Shown here one piece after another: positions 8,970-17,318 of a DNA stretch of 64,000 nt (position 1 is its first letter; each line of letters opens with the position of its first letter). The stretch spans positions 1 through 64,000 of the forward strand of contig JAIKWV010000019.1 in NCBI GenBank assembly GCA_024684435.1, in the 5' to 3' direction. This DNA is from Clostridiales bacterium. GTDB lineage: Bacteria > Bacillota > Clostridia > Oscillospirales > Acutalibacteraceae. Under the pieces are notes generated by a model. The model did no database searches, was not told the origin of the DNA, and worked only from the letters and a program-made list of their open reading frames with translations. The position numbers and the translations under genes were made by a program.

Positions 8970-9558
8970 TATTTGTCACCAATCCGAATCCTTTCTCCGG
9001 CCTGTATTTTATTTGTTCCGCCGCTCCGATCTCCGAAAATTTTCGGTTCAGAGCGCTGATATATGCTCCATCCTCCGTTGTGACGGACCCGCCGCTCAGA
9101 AGCGACTGCAGGACGTCTATCTCACCTGCGGTAAGGTACGGCCCGTTCTGTATGCGGAACCCGGAAACGTCTATCTCAACTCCGCCTGCCGTAAGCTTTC
9201 CGCCGGAGGAGCTTTTTTGACAGACGTTCATTATTACGTCCTTTATGCCGTCGGAGGTGAATGGGTAGGAAAGGTAAGCCGTTGCCGGCACTTTCTCTGT
9301 CAGACAGGTGACACTCACGGAGCCGTTTATAAGAACTATGACCGGTATGCCCTTGTCCCGGATCCGTTCAATGAGCTTTCTGCTGTCGGTCAGCGGAAGG
9401 TCATGATCGAGTATCACCGTGTCAAAATTTTCCGAAGAGATAAGAGAGATCACCTGGGCGCCGTCAAATGCCGTAACGGTCTCGCCGAAATCGGTTTCAA
9501 GTATTTCTTTATAGCACTCCAGCAGGTCTCTGTCCGGCGCGGCTAAAAGTATGCGCAT
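8962..9558 (-). CDS. Degenerate OmpR-type response regulator
   Basis: 198 residues. The receiver keeps the phosphoacceptor-like Asp51 (ILDHDLP) but the acidic pair is Ala7-Pro8, the conserved Thr is Ile77 and the conserved Lys is Tyr98 (LSYPF instead of TKPF). The C-terminal 75 residues fit a shortened winged helix of the Trans_reg_C type, ending in PEKGFGL. The canonical regulator at 12666-13349 has all four receiver residues. Sits 27 bp after the beta-helix lipoprotein gene and overlaps the degenerate kinase gene. Likely a DNA-binding or protein-binding factor that does not use phosphorylation. Confidence 0.8.
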   Translation of the reverse strand: MRILLAAPDRDLLECYKEILETDFGETVTAFDGAQVISLISSENFDTVILDHDLPLTDSRKLIERIRDKGIPVIVLINGSVSVTCLTEKVPATAYLSYPFTSDGIKDVIMNVCQKSSSGGKLTAGGVEIDVSGFRIQNGPYLTAGEIDVLQSLLSGGSVTTEDGAYISALNRKFSEIGAAEQIKYRPEKGFGLVTNNE

Positions 9559-9585
9559 AAGGATCGCCTCGCTTCATTATTTAAT

Positions 9586-11238
9586 TCAGGCTTTCACCGA
9601 CACGTCGCTGTAGCAGGATGTCCTTGAATATGAATTTGCATTTGTGAAGGTATAGGACGTTCCGTCGATGGTTACAGTGTGGGTACCCGATGAGTTCAGG
9701 GAAAGGTCGTATGATTTTACATTGCCTCCTGTGCTTACTCTGCCGTAGCCCAAGACGATAAGCGTGCCTCCCGAGACGGTCACGGAACTGTCCGCGTCAA
9801 TGGCTGCCGCCATCTCCATGCTTGGACCTCTGGTTATCACAATGCCGCCGGTCTGGGAGTAGCTGCCGTTACTGTCGATGCCGTCCGTATCTCCGCTGGG
9901 TGAAACTGTGACGTCAAGGTAGCCTCCGGTGATGTTTATCTGTGTGGGTGAGCTTCCCTTGCAGGCGTTCACGCCGTCGTCGTTGGCCGCCACATAAGAT
10001 GTGCCGCCGGAAATATTGATAACGTTCGCTTCAAGACCTTCATAGGCGCTGTCGATGTTTATTGTACCGCCGGAGATATTCAGAATGGAATCCGCGTGGA
10101 TGCCGTCCGCTCCGGAAACTGCCTGCTGTCCTCCCCAGCCGCCGGGTCCTCTGCGCCCGCCGGGGGTCTTGTTCTCCGGGGCGTAGACGTTCAATGTAAT
10201 CGTGCCGCCGGAAATGTTTATCCTGCCCAGTCCTTCGGAGCCGTCATCAAGAGCCTTTCCGCTGTCCGCGTGGAGGCCGTCGTCGTAGCTCTGGATCGTG
10301 ATATTGCCCGCAGAGATATTCAGCTCGTTCTGCACCTTGATGCCCTTGTAGGATGAGGTGGAGGCGCTCATGGAGGTGAATTCGCTGTATGAACCGGTGC
10401 AGACCGTGACGACGGGGGCGCCTTCCTCTCCTGCTTCAAGGTTGAAATCCCTTGCCGCTTGGAAGCCGTCTCCGGCGGCGTATACGGTGATCTCTCCGCC
10501 GGAAATGTTGATGTTGCCCTTGGTGTTGCCCTTTTTGCTCACGTCGGTGTTTTCGGTCTTTACACCGTCGCCGTTTGTGGATATCGCCACTACAGAGCCG
10601 CTTGTCATTTCCACTGAGTCGTTGCCCTTCAGGGCGTTGTTTACAGCGGTGGCCTTAAGGGAAAGATTCTGTATCTTAAGATCCTTTGTTGTGTGTATGC
10701 CGTTATTGTAAGCAGCGTTTATCACCAGAGTGCCGGAGCCTTTTATTTTAAGATCGCAGTTCGCGTATATTGCGCCCTCGCCCTGGTTTTCATCGTCGGT
10801 GGTTTTTGCCGTGCGGGTGTCGTTGATAACGTTCTCGGTATCCTTCTTCGCGGAGATCTCCACCTTGCCGGCGGAAATGACCTTGATGGGGGAGTCCGTG
10901 CTGTTGTTGATCGTGGCGCCGGAAAGCTCGATCACCACTTCATCGTCTTCCCCTGCGTTTACCAGCACCTGACCGTTGAGCAGACCCGTAAGGGTGTAGG
11001 TGCCGGCGGAGGAGAGTGTATACACGCCGCTCTCGTTGGTCACGGTGCCGTCCTCGGTGGTTACGGAAAAATCACCTGTGGCTTCCGCCGCGGTTATGTC
11101 CTGAGCGGTGATGGTCTCCGCCATGGTTATTGTCGTCTCCGATGCGGAGGAGGGTTCCTCCTTTGTTTGTGCGCCGCCGCAGGAGGCGAATGCCGCCGTT
11201 ATAGCGAGCACAAGCAATAAAGCCAATATCTTTTTCAT
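9586..11238 (-). CDS. Cthe_2159-type (DUF4353) beta-helix carbohydrate-binding lipoprotein
   Basis: 550 residues. The lipobox is FASC at about residue 19, so it is a lipoprotein facing outward. The rest is a run of short repeats with the pattern ISGGTI/LNISGG, typical of a right-handed parallel beta-helix. This matches the Cthe_2159/DUF4353 family, whose founding member binds cellulose and pectin-like polymers. A Gly/Pro-rich insertion (NKTPGGRRGPGGWGG) sits near residue 365. It lies between two two-component systems and has its own predicted operator and promoter. In related genomes I recall this family next to VTC and DUF4956 genes, as here. Confidence 0.85.
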   Translation of the reverse strand: MKKILALLLVLAITAAFASCGGAQTKEEPSSASETTITMAETITAQDITAAEATGDFSVTTEDGTVTNESGVYTLSSAGTYTLTGLLNGQVLVNAGEDDEVVIELSGATINNSTDSPIKVISAGKVEISAKKDTENVINDTRTAKTTDDENQGEGAIYANCDLKIKGSGTLVINAAYNNGIHTTKDLKIQNLSLKATAVNNALKGNDSVEMTSGSVVAISTNGDGVKTENTDVSKKGNTKGNINISGGEITVYAAGDGFQAARDFNLEAGEEGAPVVTVCTGSYSEFTSMSASTSSYKGIKVQNELNISAGNITIQSYDDGLHADSGKALDDGSEGLGRINISGGTITLNVYAPENKTPGGRRGPGGWGGQQAVSGADGIHADSILNISGGTINIDSAYEGLEANVINISGGTSYVAANDDGVNACKGSSPTQINITGGYLDVTVSPSGDTDGIDSNGSYSQTGGIVITRGPSMEMAAAIDADSSVTVSGGTLIVLGYGRVSTGGNVKSYDLSLNSSGTHTVTIDGTSYTFTNANSYSRTSCYSDVSVKA

Positions 11239-11279
11239 TTAAAACACTCCTTTTCTTATTCATTGTATTAAAACAACAT

Positions 11280-11331
11280 CCTCATCCGCTGCTGTTTTGT
11301 TTAAGGCTTGACATGATAATAACGGATGAGG
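11280..11331. repeat. Inverted repeat flanking the leader of the lipoprotein gene
   Basis: CCTCATCCG (11280-11288) and CGGATGAGG (11323-11331) form a perfect 9-bp inverted repeat around a 34-bp interval. It lies just downstream of the TTCAAT operator on the minus strand, so it could form a leader hairpin or a second regulator site. Confidence 0.55.
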
Positions 11332-11348
11332 ATTGAAGAAAGATTGAA
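11310..11348 (-). promoter_or_regulatory. OmpR-type direct-repeat operator and promoter of the beta-helix lipoprotein gene
   Basis: On the minus strand two TTCAAT hexamers (complement of 11343-11348 and 11332-11337) lie 11 bp apart (TTCAATCTTTCTTCAAT), one helical turn, as OmpR/PhoB-family regulators require. About 10 bp further is an AT-rich TATTAT/TATCAT -10. The same arrangement is found before the response regulator gene. There is no good -35, as expected for activator-dependent promoters. Confidence 0.7.
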
Positions 11349-11353
11349 GATTT

Positions 11354-12676
11354 TTAATTTTTTTCAGATTTTTTTACGGGGAGTGAAATTGTAAAGAACA
11401 TTTTTCCGTCCCGATATTCCCCGCGGATCTGTCCGCCGTGGGCTTCAGTGACGGCTTTGGCGATAGATAAGCCCAGACCGTAATGCGAGCCGGCGTCGTT
11501 CCTCGCCTCGTCTGCGCGGTAGAAGCGGTCAAACAGACGGGAGAGCTGTTCCGCGCCGATCTCATCCGCGCCGTTTGAAACGGTGAGTACTGCAAAATGC
11601 TTTTCGCGGCTGAGGGTAAGCCTGATCTCTTCTCCCGCGCCGTGGGAGAGGGCGTTGTCAAGGAGTATGGAGACCAGCTGCTTCAACTGGTTTGAGTTGC
11701 CTTCAACGGTAAGTCCGGGCTGTATATCCGTCTCTATACGTTTCCCGTTTTCAAAAGCAAGGCTCTCGAACACAAGGGTCTCGCCGTCAACTAACTTTGA
11801 AAAATCAAGGGTCTCCTTCGGTATTTCGCTGTTTTCAGCCCGGGACAGAAGGAGCAGTTGTGTCACGAGCTCCGACATTTTCTCATTTTCGTAGTCGATA
11901 TTCGACAGCCACTCATTGTCTTTAAGCTCCCTTTTCAGAAGTTCGCTGTTGGCTGATATGACCGCTATGGGAGTTTTCAGCTCATGTCCGGCATCGGATA
12001 CGAAGCGTTTCTGCCGTCTGTCGTTTTCCTCTAAGGGGCGAACTATCCGCCGGGCGATAAATATGGATATTATAAACAATATTATAAGCGCGGCGGAGCC
12101 GATGATAAGCATCTCTTTTATCAGCATTGCCTGATTGCTGTTGTCTATGGTGCTGTCGATCATCGCCACAAGGGTGTAGTCGCCCTTGTCGTAAACAAGA
12201 TAATATATGCTTCCCCTTGAGCCGCTCTGCTTTCCGCTGTTCATTGCGGAATCAGCTATCTCCAGAATGTCATCCTCGCTGTAAATACTGCCGTTTCCTC
12301 TGTTTACGGAGATGAGCTCCCCGTCTTTTGAATATGCCGCCGAATAGAAGGTGGAAAGTCTGAACTTTGGCTCATTTTTCCTGTCGGGTATTCTTACGTC
12401 GGGCAGGTCGCCTTCGCCGGGTCTGATGTCGGGTCTTCCCTCAGGGTTTCCCTCAAAATTTTCCTCGGGTCTCGGTCCTCTGAGTTTGTCGGAAAGCTCA
12501 TCTCCCGGCTGGCCTTCGGCGCCGTACTGCTCCGCGTAGGTCTGAAGCATCTCCTCGCTTTCACGCCGGAGAGCAATTCGATTTGAGACGTAAATCGTGG
12601 AAAGCGTCACCGCCATGAGTACAACCAGGGATAAAACCACGGTGAAAACGATTTTTCTTTTTGTTTTACTGAACAT
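11354..12676 (-). CDS. Sensor histidine kinase (canonical)
   Basis: 440 residues. Membrane helices at about 9-31 and 186-208 enclose an extracellular domain with a Pro/Gly/Glu-rich stretch (55-100). HisKA has His231 in DAGHELKTP; HATPase shows the N-box LLDNALSHG and GLGLSIAK. It pairs with the regulator encoded just upstream (11-bp overlap). The same extracellular domain type recurs in the degenerate kinase, pointing to a duplicated system. The proximity to the beta-helix lipoprotein and polymerase genes suggests it senses the cell surface or an outside polymer; the signal is unknown. Confidence 0.9.
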   Translation of the reverse strand: MFSKTKRKIVFTVVLSLVVLMAVTLSTIYVSNRIALRRESEEMLQTYAEQYGAEGQPGDELSDKLRGPRPEENFEGNPEGRPDIRPGEGDLPDVRIPDRKNEPKFRLSTFYSAAYSKDGELISVNRGNGSIYSEDDILEIADSAMNSGKQSGSRGSIYYLVYDKGDYTLVAMIDSTIDNSNQAMLIKEMLIIGSAALIILFIISIFIARRIVRPLEENDRRQKRFVSDAGHELKTPIAVISANSELLKRELKDNEWLSNIDYENEKMSELVTQLLLLSRAENSEIPKETLDFSKLVDGETLVFESLAFENGKRIETDIQPGLTVEGNSNQLKQLVSILLDNALSHGAGEEIRLTLSREKHFAVLTVSNGADEIGAEQLSRLFDRFYRADEARNDAGSHYGLGLSIAKAVTEAHGGQIRGEYRDGKMFFTISLPVKKSEKN

Positions 12677-13349
12677 TCCGACACCTCAATTCGTACCCTA
12701 TACCCCGGAGGGCTTTTATTTCACACCGGGAGCCTACAAAGGCTAACTTCTTTCGTGCAAAGGACAGATAGACCTCCACGTTGTTGTATTCGGAATCGCT
12801 TTCATAGCCCCATATCTTAAGAGCGATCTGTTCTCTTGTCAGGACCTGACCCTGATTGGATATCAGGTATTCAAGTATACGAAGCTCCTTTTCCCCAAGT
12901 CTTACGCTCTGTCCGTTGTCACAGCGCAGGGTGGCTGTTTTCACGTCAAGGGACAGATCCTCGAACTTGAGGCTCCCGTCATCCGTGGGGATGCCCCGTC
13001 TGCCCATGGCTCTGAGCCTTGCGAGCAGCTCCCTTGTCATAAAGGGCTTGGTCAGATAATCGTCCGCGCCGCTGTCCAGCCCCTCCACCTTGTCGTCCAG
13101 CTCACTCTTGGCGGTGAGCATGAGGATGGGCGTGCGTATGCCTGCTTTTCGGGCCTTCTTTGCCACGTCAAAGCCGTTCATCAGAGGCATCATAACATCC
13201 AGCACGATCATATCGTAAAGCCCGCTTTCGATCTCGTAAAGCGCGTCCTCTCCGTTTTCAACGGAAGTGACCTCGTAGCCCTCCTGACGCAGAAGCTCGC
13301 ACAGCGCCCGGTTCATCCTTCTTTCATCCTCTGCAAGCAAAACTTTCAT
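12666..13349 (-). CDS. OmpR-family response regulator (canonical)
   Basis: 227 residues. The receiver has Glu7-Asp8, phosphoacceptor Asp51 (VLDVMMP), Thr79 and Lys101 (TKPF). The C-terminal winged helix is complete (LGEKELRILEYLI ... VYLSFARKKL ... GIGYEL). A GGGAGGTG ribosome site lies before the ATG. It is the first gene of the cluster and its promoter carries the TTCAAT direct repeat, so it probably autoregulates and activates the beta-helix lipoprotein gene through the second copy of the site. Confidence 0.92.
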   Translation of the reverse strand: MKVLLAEDERRMNRALCELLRQEGYEVTSVENGEDALYEIESGLYDMIVLDVMMPLMNGFDVAKKARKAGIRTPILMLTAKSELDDKVEGLDSGADDYLTKPFMTRELLARLRAMGRRGIPTDDGSLKFEDLSLDVKTATLRCDNGQSVRLGEKELRILEYLISNQGQVLTREQIALKIWGYESDSEYNNVEVYLSFARKKLAFVGSRCEIKALRGIGYELRCRNVQ

Positions 13350-13382
13350 TTAAAGCACCTCCCGTGGGTTCATTTGATACAA

Positions 13383-13414
13383 ATTATATTTCCGAATATT
13401 GAATAAAGATTGAA
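13383..13414 (-). promoter_or_regulatory. OmpR-type direct-repeat operator and promoter of the two-component system
   Basis: Minus strand: TTCAATCTTTATTCAAT (hexamers complement of 13409-13414 and 13398-13403, 11 bp apart), then 9 bp, then TATAAT (complement of 13383-13388). It matches the site at 11332-11348 in sequence and spacing. Confidence 0.75.
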
Positions 13415-13480
13415 ACGTCAACAAGTACAGTATAACACAGAAAAAATAATTTTTGTTACCCTTTTTCAAAAAAATATGCT

Positions 13481-13498
13481 ATACTATAATCATAGTAT
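13481..13498. promoter_or_regulatory. Promoter with palindrome before the DUF4838 gene
   Basis: TATAAT (13485-13490) is embedded in the palindrome ATACTAT-AATC-ATAGTAT, directly before the AGGGAGG-like ribosome site. A dyad over the -10 suggests a repressor site. No convincing -35 is present. Confidence 0.5.
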
Positions 13499-13514
13499 AT
13501 ACGGAGGGATGACA

Positions 13515-15401
13515 ATGAAAAAATTTATTTCCATCGCCTTAACTCTTGTGCTTGCGTTTTCATGTTTAAATATATTCGTAGGAGCGGAAAGTACTACCGA
13601 GGCTCTGCCCGCCGACGCTGTGATCGTAACGGCTGACAACGCCAACACTTACGAACAGGCGGCGGCACAGCGGCTGAGAGAGCGGCTGTCTCAGTTGTTC
13701 GGACTGCGCCTGCCTGTTGTGACAAAGGCGGGGGACAGGTTCGGTCTGTATATCGGCTCCGCGTCGGATATCGATATGTCCGGTAAAGCCGACGGCAGTT
13801 ATATCCTGCGCTCGGTGGACAACGGCGTGGCTCTGGCAGGCTCCGGCACAAGGGGCAATATTGCCGCGGTGTACGCCTTTCTTGAAAACTTCGGCGGCTG
13901 TAAGGTCTACACCCGGGAGCGGGGCATGACCACTCAGCAGATGGCAATTATGCTGCCTGAAAACATCGACATAAACTACACGCCCTTTTTTGAATACACC
14001 GAGACGGACTGGCACTCGCCCCACGACACGGAATACTCCCTGATGAACGGACTCAACGGCGGCATATACCGCTCCATCCCCGGAGAGCTGGGGGGCACGG
14101 TGAATTACATCTCGACCTTCGCGCATTCCCTTACGACCCAGTTCTGCCCGGCGGCAAAATATTTTGACGACCATCCGAAATATTTCGCCCTGCACAACGG
14201 CAAGCGGACAGGGGATCAGCTCTGCCTTACAAACGAGGATACATATAAGATCGTTGAGGCGGAAGTGTTTGCTTTCCTGGCTCAGCGTCACGACCCCAGC
14301 GCCGCCCTGCAGATAATCTCAATTACCCAGAACGACAATCAGCATTACTGCGAGTGCGCTGACTGCCGCGCTCTGGACAGGGCAAACGGCTCCCATGCGG
14401 GCACAATGATAACTTTTGTGAACAGGATAGCCCGGGCGGTGGCGGCCGCCGGTTACGACAACGTGGGGATAGACACCTTCGCCTATCAGTACACCCGTTC
14501 CGCCCCGAGCAAGGTCATCCCGGAGCCCAATGTGATAATCAGGCTGTGCTCCATCGAGTGCTGTTTCTCCCATACCCTTGACGATCCGAAATGCTCCGAA
14601 AACAAAGCTTTTATAAAGGATCTTGAGGACTGGTCACGGCTGTCACAGCGCCTGTATATCTGGGACTACACCACCAACTACGCCAACACTGTGGGACCCT
14701 TCCCGGATTTCGGCGTTCTGCAGAGGAATATGCAGATCTTCTATGAACACAACGCCCGGGGCGTCTATGAGGAGGGCAACTACTATGTGGACTCCTGCGA
14801 TGCGGAGTTCGGCGAGCTGAGAGCCTATCTTATCTCAAAGCTTTTGCAGGATCCCTACTGCGATTACGAGGGGGAGATGAACGGTTTCCTTAAAGCGTAT
14901 TACGGGGACGGCTGGCAGAGCCTGCGCGAATATATAGATCTGACCTCGAAGGCGGCGGCCCGCGTCCATGTATCTCTCAGCGAGGATATGATAGAGACCT
15001 TCCTGTTCATGAAGGGCGAGCCGGAGCAGGCGGATAAATTATGGGAAACAGCAAAGTCTGCGGCAGAGGGGGAGGAGCTTGACCACGTTCTGCGTTCCGA
15101 GCTGAGCTGGCGCTTCTGGAAGGCAAGCGCAGGAATAAGGGAATTCATGGATCCGAACACTGCCGTCAACGCCCGCCGTCAGCTTGAGGAGGATCTGGAA
15201 AAGTACGGCGTCACGACGATACATGAGGGCGCGACCAATCCGCTGCACCCGCTGTATATGTATGTGCCCGCCCAATACTGGCACGACAAAGCAGATGTCA
15301 GGAACGTATTTGAAAAAGTCTTTTTCGTGGTCTCCCGCCACTGGAGGCTCATGGAGCGCTACATCAGGTTCATGGGGGAGCTTATAAAAGACCGCATATA
15401 A
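13515..15401 (+). CDS. Secreted DUF4838 protein (GH67-N-like domain)
   Basis: About 628 residues with a clear signal peptide (MKKFISIALTLVLAFSCLNIFVGAES). Residues 30-130 look like the alpha-glucuronidase N-terminal-like fold (AAQRLRERLSQLFGLRLPVV, GTRGNIAAVYAFLENFGGCK). The central part carries DUF4838 features: ITQNDNQHYCECADC, TFAYQYT and ARGVYEEGNYY. The C-terminal part is helical. DUF4838 proteins accompany polysaccharide degradation loci and are thought to be glycosidase-like, but no activity is known to me. The second ATG (13515) is chosen because GGAGGG is seven bases upstream; the ATG at 13509 is too close. Confidence 0.8.
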   Translation: MKKFISIALTLVLAFSCLNIFVGAESTTEALPADAVIVTADNANTYEQAAAQRLRERLSQLFGLRLPVVTKAGDRFGLYIGSASDIDMSGKADGSYILRSVDNGVALAGSGTRGNIAAVYAFLENFGGCKVYTRERGMTTQQMAIMLPENIDINYTPFFEYTETDWHSPHDTEYSLMNGLNGGIYRSIPGELGGTVNYISTFAHSLTTQFCPAAKYFDDHPKYFALHNGKRTGDQLCLTNEDTYKIVEAEVFAFLAQRHDPSAALQIISITQNDNQHYCECADCRALDRANGSHAGTMITFVNRIARAVAAAGYDNVGIDTFAYQYTRSAPSKVIPEPNVIIRLCSIECCFSHTLDDPKCSENKAFIKDLEDWSRLSQRLYIWDYTTNYANTVGPFPDFGVLQRNMQIFYEHNARGVYEEGNYYVDSCDAEFGELRAYLISKLLQDPYCDYEGEMNGFLKAYYGDGWQSLREYIDLTSKAAARVHVSLSEDMIETFLFMKGEPEQADKLWETAKSAAEGEELDHVLRSELSWRFWKASAGIREFMDPNTAVNARRQLEEDLEKYGVTTIHEGATNPLHPLYMYVPAQYWHDKADVRNVFEKVFFVVSRHWRLMERYIRFMGELIKDRI

Positions 15402-15422
15402 TATGTAAATTAAAACATACAG

Positions 15423-15460
15423 AGCCGGACAGGGGAAGCGATCCTGGCCCGGCTTCTTTT
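15423..15460 (+). terminator. Terminator of the DUF4838 gene
   Basis: AGCCGGACAGG pairs with CCTGGCCCGGCT (one mismatch/bulge), followed by TCTTTT. Confidence 0.75.
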
Positions 15461-15479
15461 ACGTCAGGCGCGCCTTATC

Positions 15480-15508
15480 TTGATTTTTACGGGTTTTTAG
15501 TGTATAAT
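15480..15508 (+). promoter_or_regulatory. Sigma-A promoter for the small secreted protein and downstream genes
   Basis: TTGATT (15480-15485), 17 bp, TATAAT (15503-15508). It is followed by AAGGAGG before ATG 15546. Confidence 0.7.
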
Positions 15509-15545
15509 AAACTCAAGCATTAAGCTTAAAAGGAGGAAAGTAATT

Positions 15546-16079
15546 ATGAAAAAAGCGATTTCGATTTTATTCGCTCTCATATTCGCGCTTTCCGTTCTGA
15601 CTCTGCCTGCTTCGGCGAAGTCTGCGGATGCTGTACAGTACGCAAAGATTTCAGCTGTTTTTCACAGCGACATAGCCGGGATCACGGACAAGGACTATGA
15701 CAGGCTGGTTGATCTTTCCGGGGGCGATCTTAAATTCCGGGAGGCTTTCAACGAGGTCAGGGTCACGGTGCATGACTGTGTCGGAAAAACCTATGAAGGC
15801 GTTCTGAAGCCGGGCAGGACATATGAGATATCTTATGAATTCATTGCGGAAGACGGTTATGAACTTCCCAAAGACGTTAAAAAGAACGATGAGGGCTTTG
15901 TCTGCGGCAAGGGCTGTACGGTCTACTCCTGCCAGTATATAAGCAACGTTGCCCCCAACACCTCCGGACCCCTGCTTTACGTTACCACGGGTGTGCTTGT
16001 GGACTGCAACGTCTTCCAGTGGATATTCGGAAAAATTGCGGATCTTATTCTTGAGATAAGGGCGTGGAGTCTTTATTAA
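15546..16079 (+). CDS. Secreted protein of unknown function
   Basis: 177 residues with a signal peptide cleaved near ASA-KS (residue 24). The mature part has a beta-rich domain with GRTYEISYEF, two closely spaced Cys (VCGKGCTVYSC) and an amphipathic C-terminal helix (FQWIFGKIADLILEI). That tail resembles the C-terminal tail of the surface protein at the window start. I recognise no family. It is followed 24 bp later by the alcohol dehydrogenase gene and may share its transcript. Confidence 0.75.
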   Translation: MKKAISILFALIFALSVLTLPASAKSADAVQYAKISAVFHSDIAGITDKDYDRLVDLSGGDLKFREAFNEVRVTVHDCVGKTYEGVLKPGRTYEISYEFIAEDGYELPKDVKKNDEGFVCGKGCTVYSCQYISNVAPNTSGPLLYVTTGVLVDCNVFQWIFGKIADLILEIRAWSLY

Positions 16080-16103
16080 ATCAAAAGTTTGATCGGAGAA
16101 GAT

Positions 16104-17315
16104 ATGAGCATTTTTAATGCATATTGCAGATTATATCAGGGCGTTTACAGGGGACTGGCAAGGTTCCTTGACTGGTCTCAGCCCAGGGTGTTTTCAGGCG
16201 CGGGCAGCATAAAACAGCTGCCCGATTTTGTCCGTGACAAGGGGCTCAGACGGGCGCTCATAGTCACCGACAGATGGCTTGTACAGCTTGGACTTGTAAA
16301 CAGCCTTCTTGAGGGTCTTGAACAGGCGGGGGTGGAGTATTTCGTCTATGACGAAACTCAGCCCAATCCCACCATAGGCAACGCGGAGGCGGCGTGCAAA
16401 ATGTTTGTTGACAACAACTGCGATTTTGTTATTGCCTTCGGCGGCGGTTCACCCATGGACTGCGCAAAAATAGCCGCGGCGAGAGCCGCCAACCCAAACA
16501 GACCAGTATCAAAAATGAGAGGTCAGCTTAAGGTGGGCAGGAAAACAGCTCTGCTTTTCGCCGTTCCCACCACGGCGGGAACAGGCTCGGAGGTGACCCT
16601 TGCCGCCGTTATAACCGACCCGGAGACCCACGAAAAATACGCGGTGAACGACCCCAAGCTTCGCCCTAAATACGCGGTGCTTGACCCGGAGCTTACCACC
16701 GGTCTGCCGGGTAAGATCACATCCACCACGGGGATGGACGCCCTTACCCACGCCGTGGAGGCGTATATAGGCCGCAGCAACACCAGGGACACCAGATTCA
16801 ACGCGGAGCGTGCGGTAAGGCTGATATTGGAAAATCTTGAAACGGCTTACAACAACGGCGGAGATATAGACGCCAGGGAGAATATGCTCCTTGCCGCCCA
16901 CTGCGCCGGCATAGCCTTTACCAGAGCCTATGTGGGTTATGTCCACGCCATCGCCCACACATTAGGCGGAATGTACGGCATAGCTCACGGGCTTGCCAAT
17001 GCCGTCATACTGCCCTATGTGCTGGACGCTTTCGGCTCTTCGGTTTACGGCAGTCTTTCAAGGCTTGCGGATATTGCGGGCGTTGGTGACGACACGATGA
17101 ACAACGAAGAAAAGGCGAAGGCGTTTATAGCCGAGATCAGGGAAATGAACCGGCGCATGGATATACCTGACAGGATAGAGCAGATAAAGGATGAGGACAT
17201 TCCGCTTATCGCCGGGCGCGCCGCAAAAGAGGGCAATCCTCTGTATCCGGTGCCCAGGATATTCCGCGCGGATGAACTGGCGGATATCGTCAAAAAGATA
17301 AAGGAGGGCAACTGA
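16104..17315 (+). CDS. Iron-containing alcohol dehydrogenase
   Basis: 403 residues of the Fe-ADH family. The NAD-binding GGGSPMDCAK motif lies near residue 115, the TTAGTGSE motif near residue 155, and the metal ligands appear in DALTHAVEAYIG and HAIAHTLGGMYGIAHG. It reduces aldehydes or ketones or oxidises alcohols with NAD(P)H, a typical fermentative role. The start is ATG 16104 with GGAGAA just upstream; an in-frame TTG at 16089 is less likely. A short remnant of a related gene lies at 24338-24457. Confidence 0.92.
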   Translation: MSIFNAYCRLYQGVYRGLARFLDWSQPRVFSGAGSIKQLPDFVRDKGLRRALIVTDRWLVQLGLVNSLLEGLEQAGVEYFVYDETQPNPTIGNAEAACKMFVDNNCDFVIAFGGGSPMDCAKIAAARAANPNRPVSKMRGQLKVGRKTALLFAVPTTAGTGSEVTLAAVITDPETHEKYAVNDPKLRPKYAVLDPELTTGLPGKITSTTGMDALTHAVEAYIGRSNTRDTRFNAERAVRLILENLETAYNNGGDIDARENMLLAAHCAGIAFTRAYVGYVHAIAHTLGGMYGIAHGLANAVILPYVLDAFGSSVYGSLSRLADIAGVGDDTMNNEEKAKAFIAEIREMNRRMDIPDRIEQIKDEDIPLIAGRAAKEGNPLYPVPRIFRADELADIVKKIKEGN

Positions 17316-17318
17316 CCC

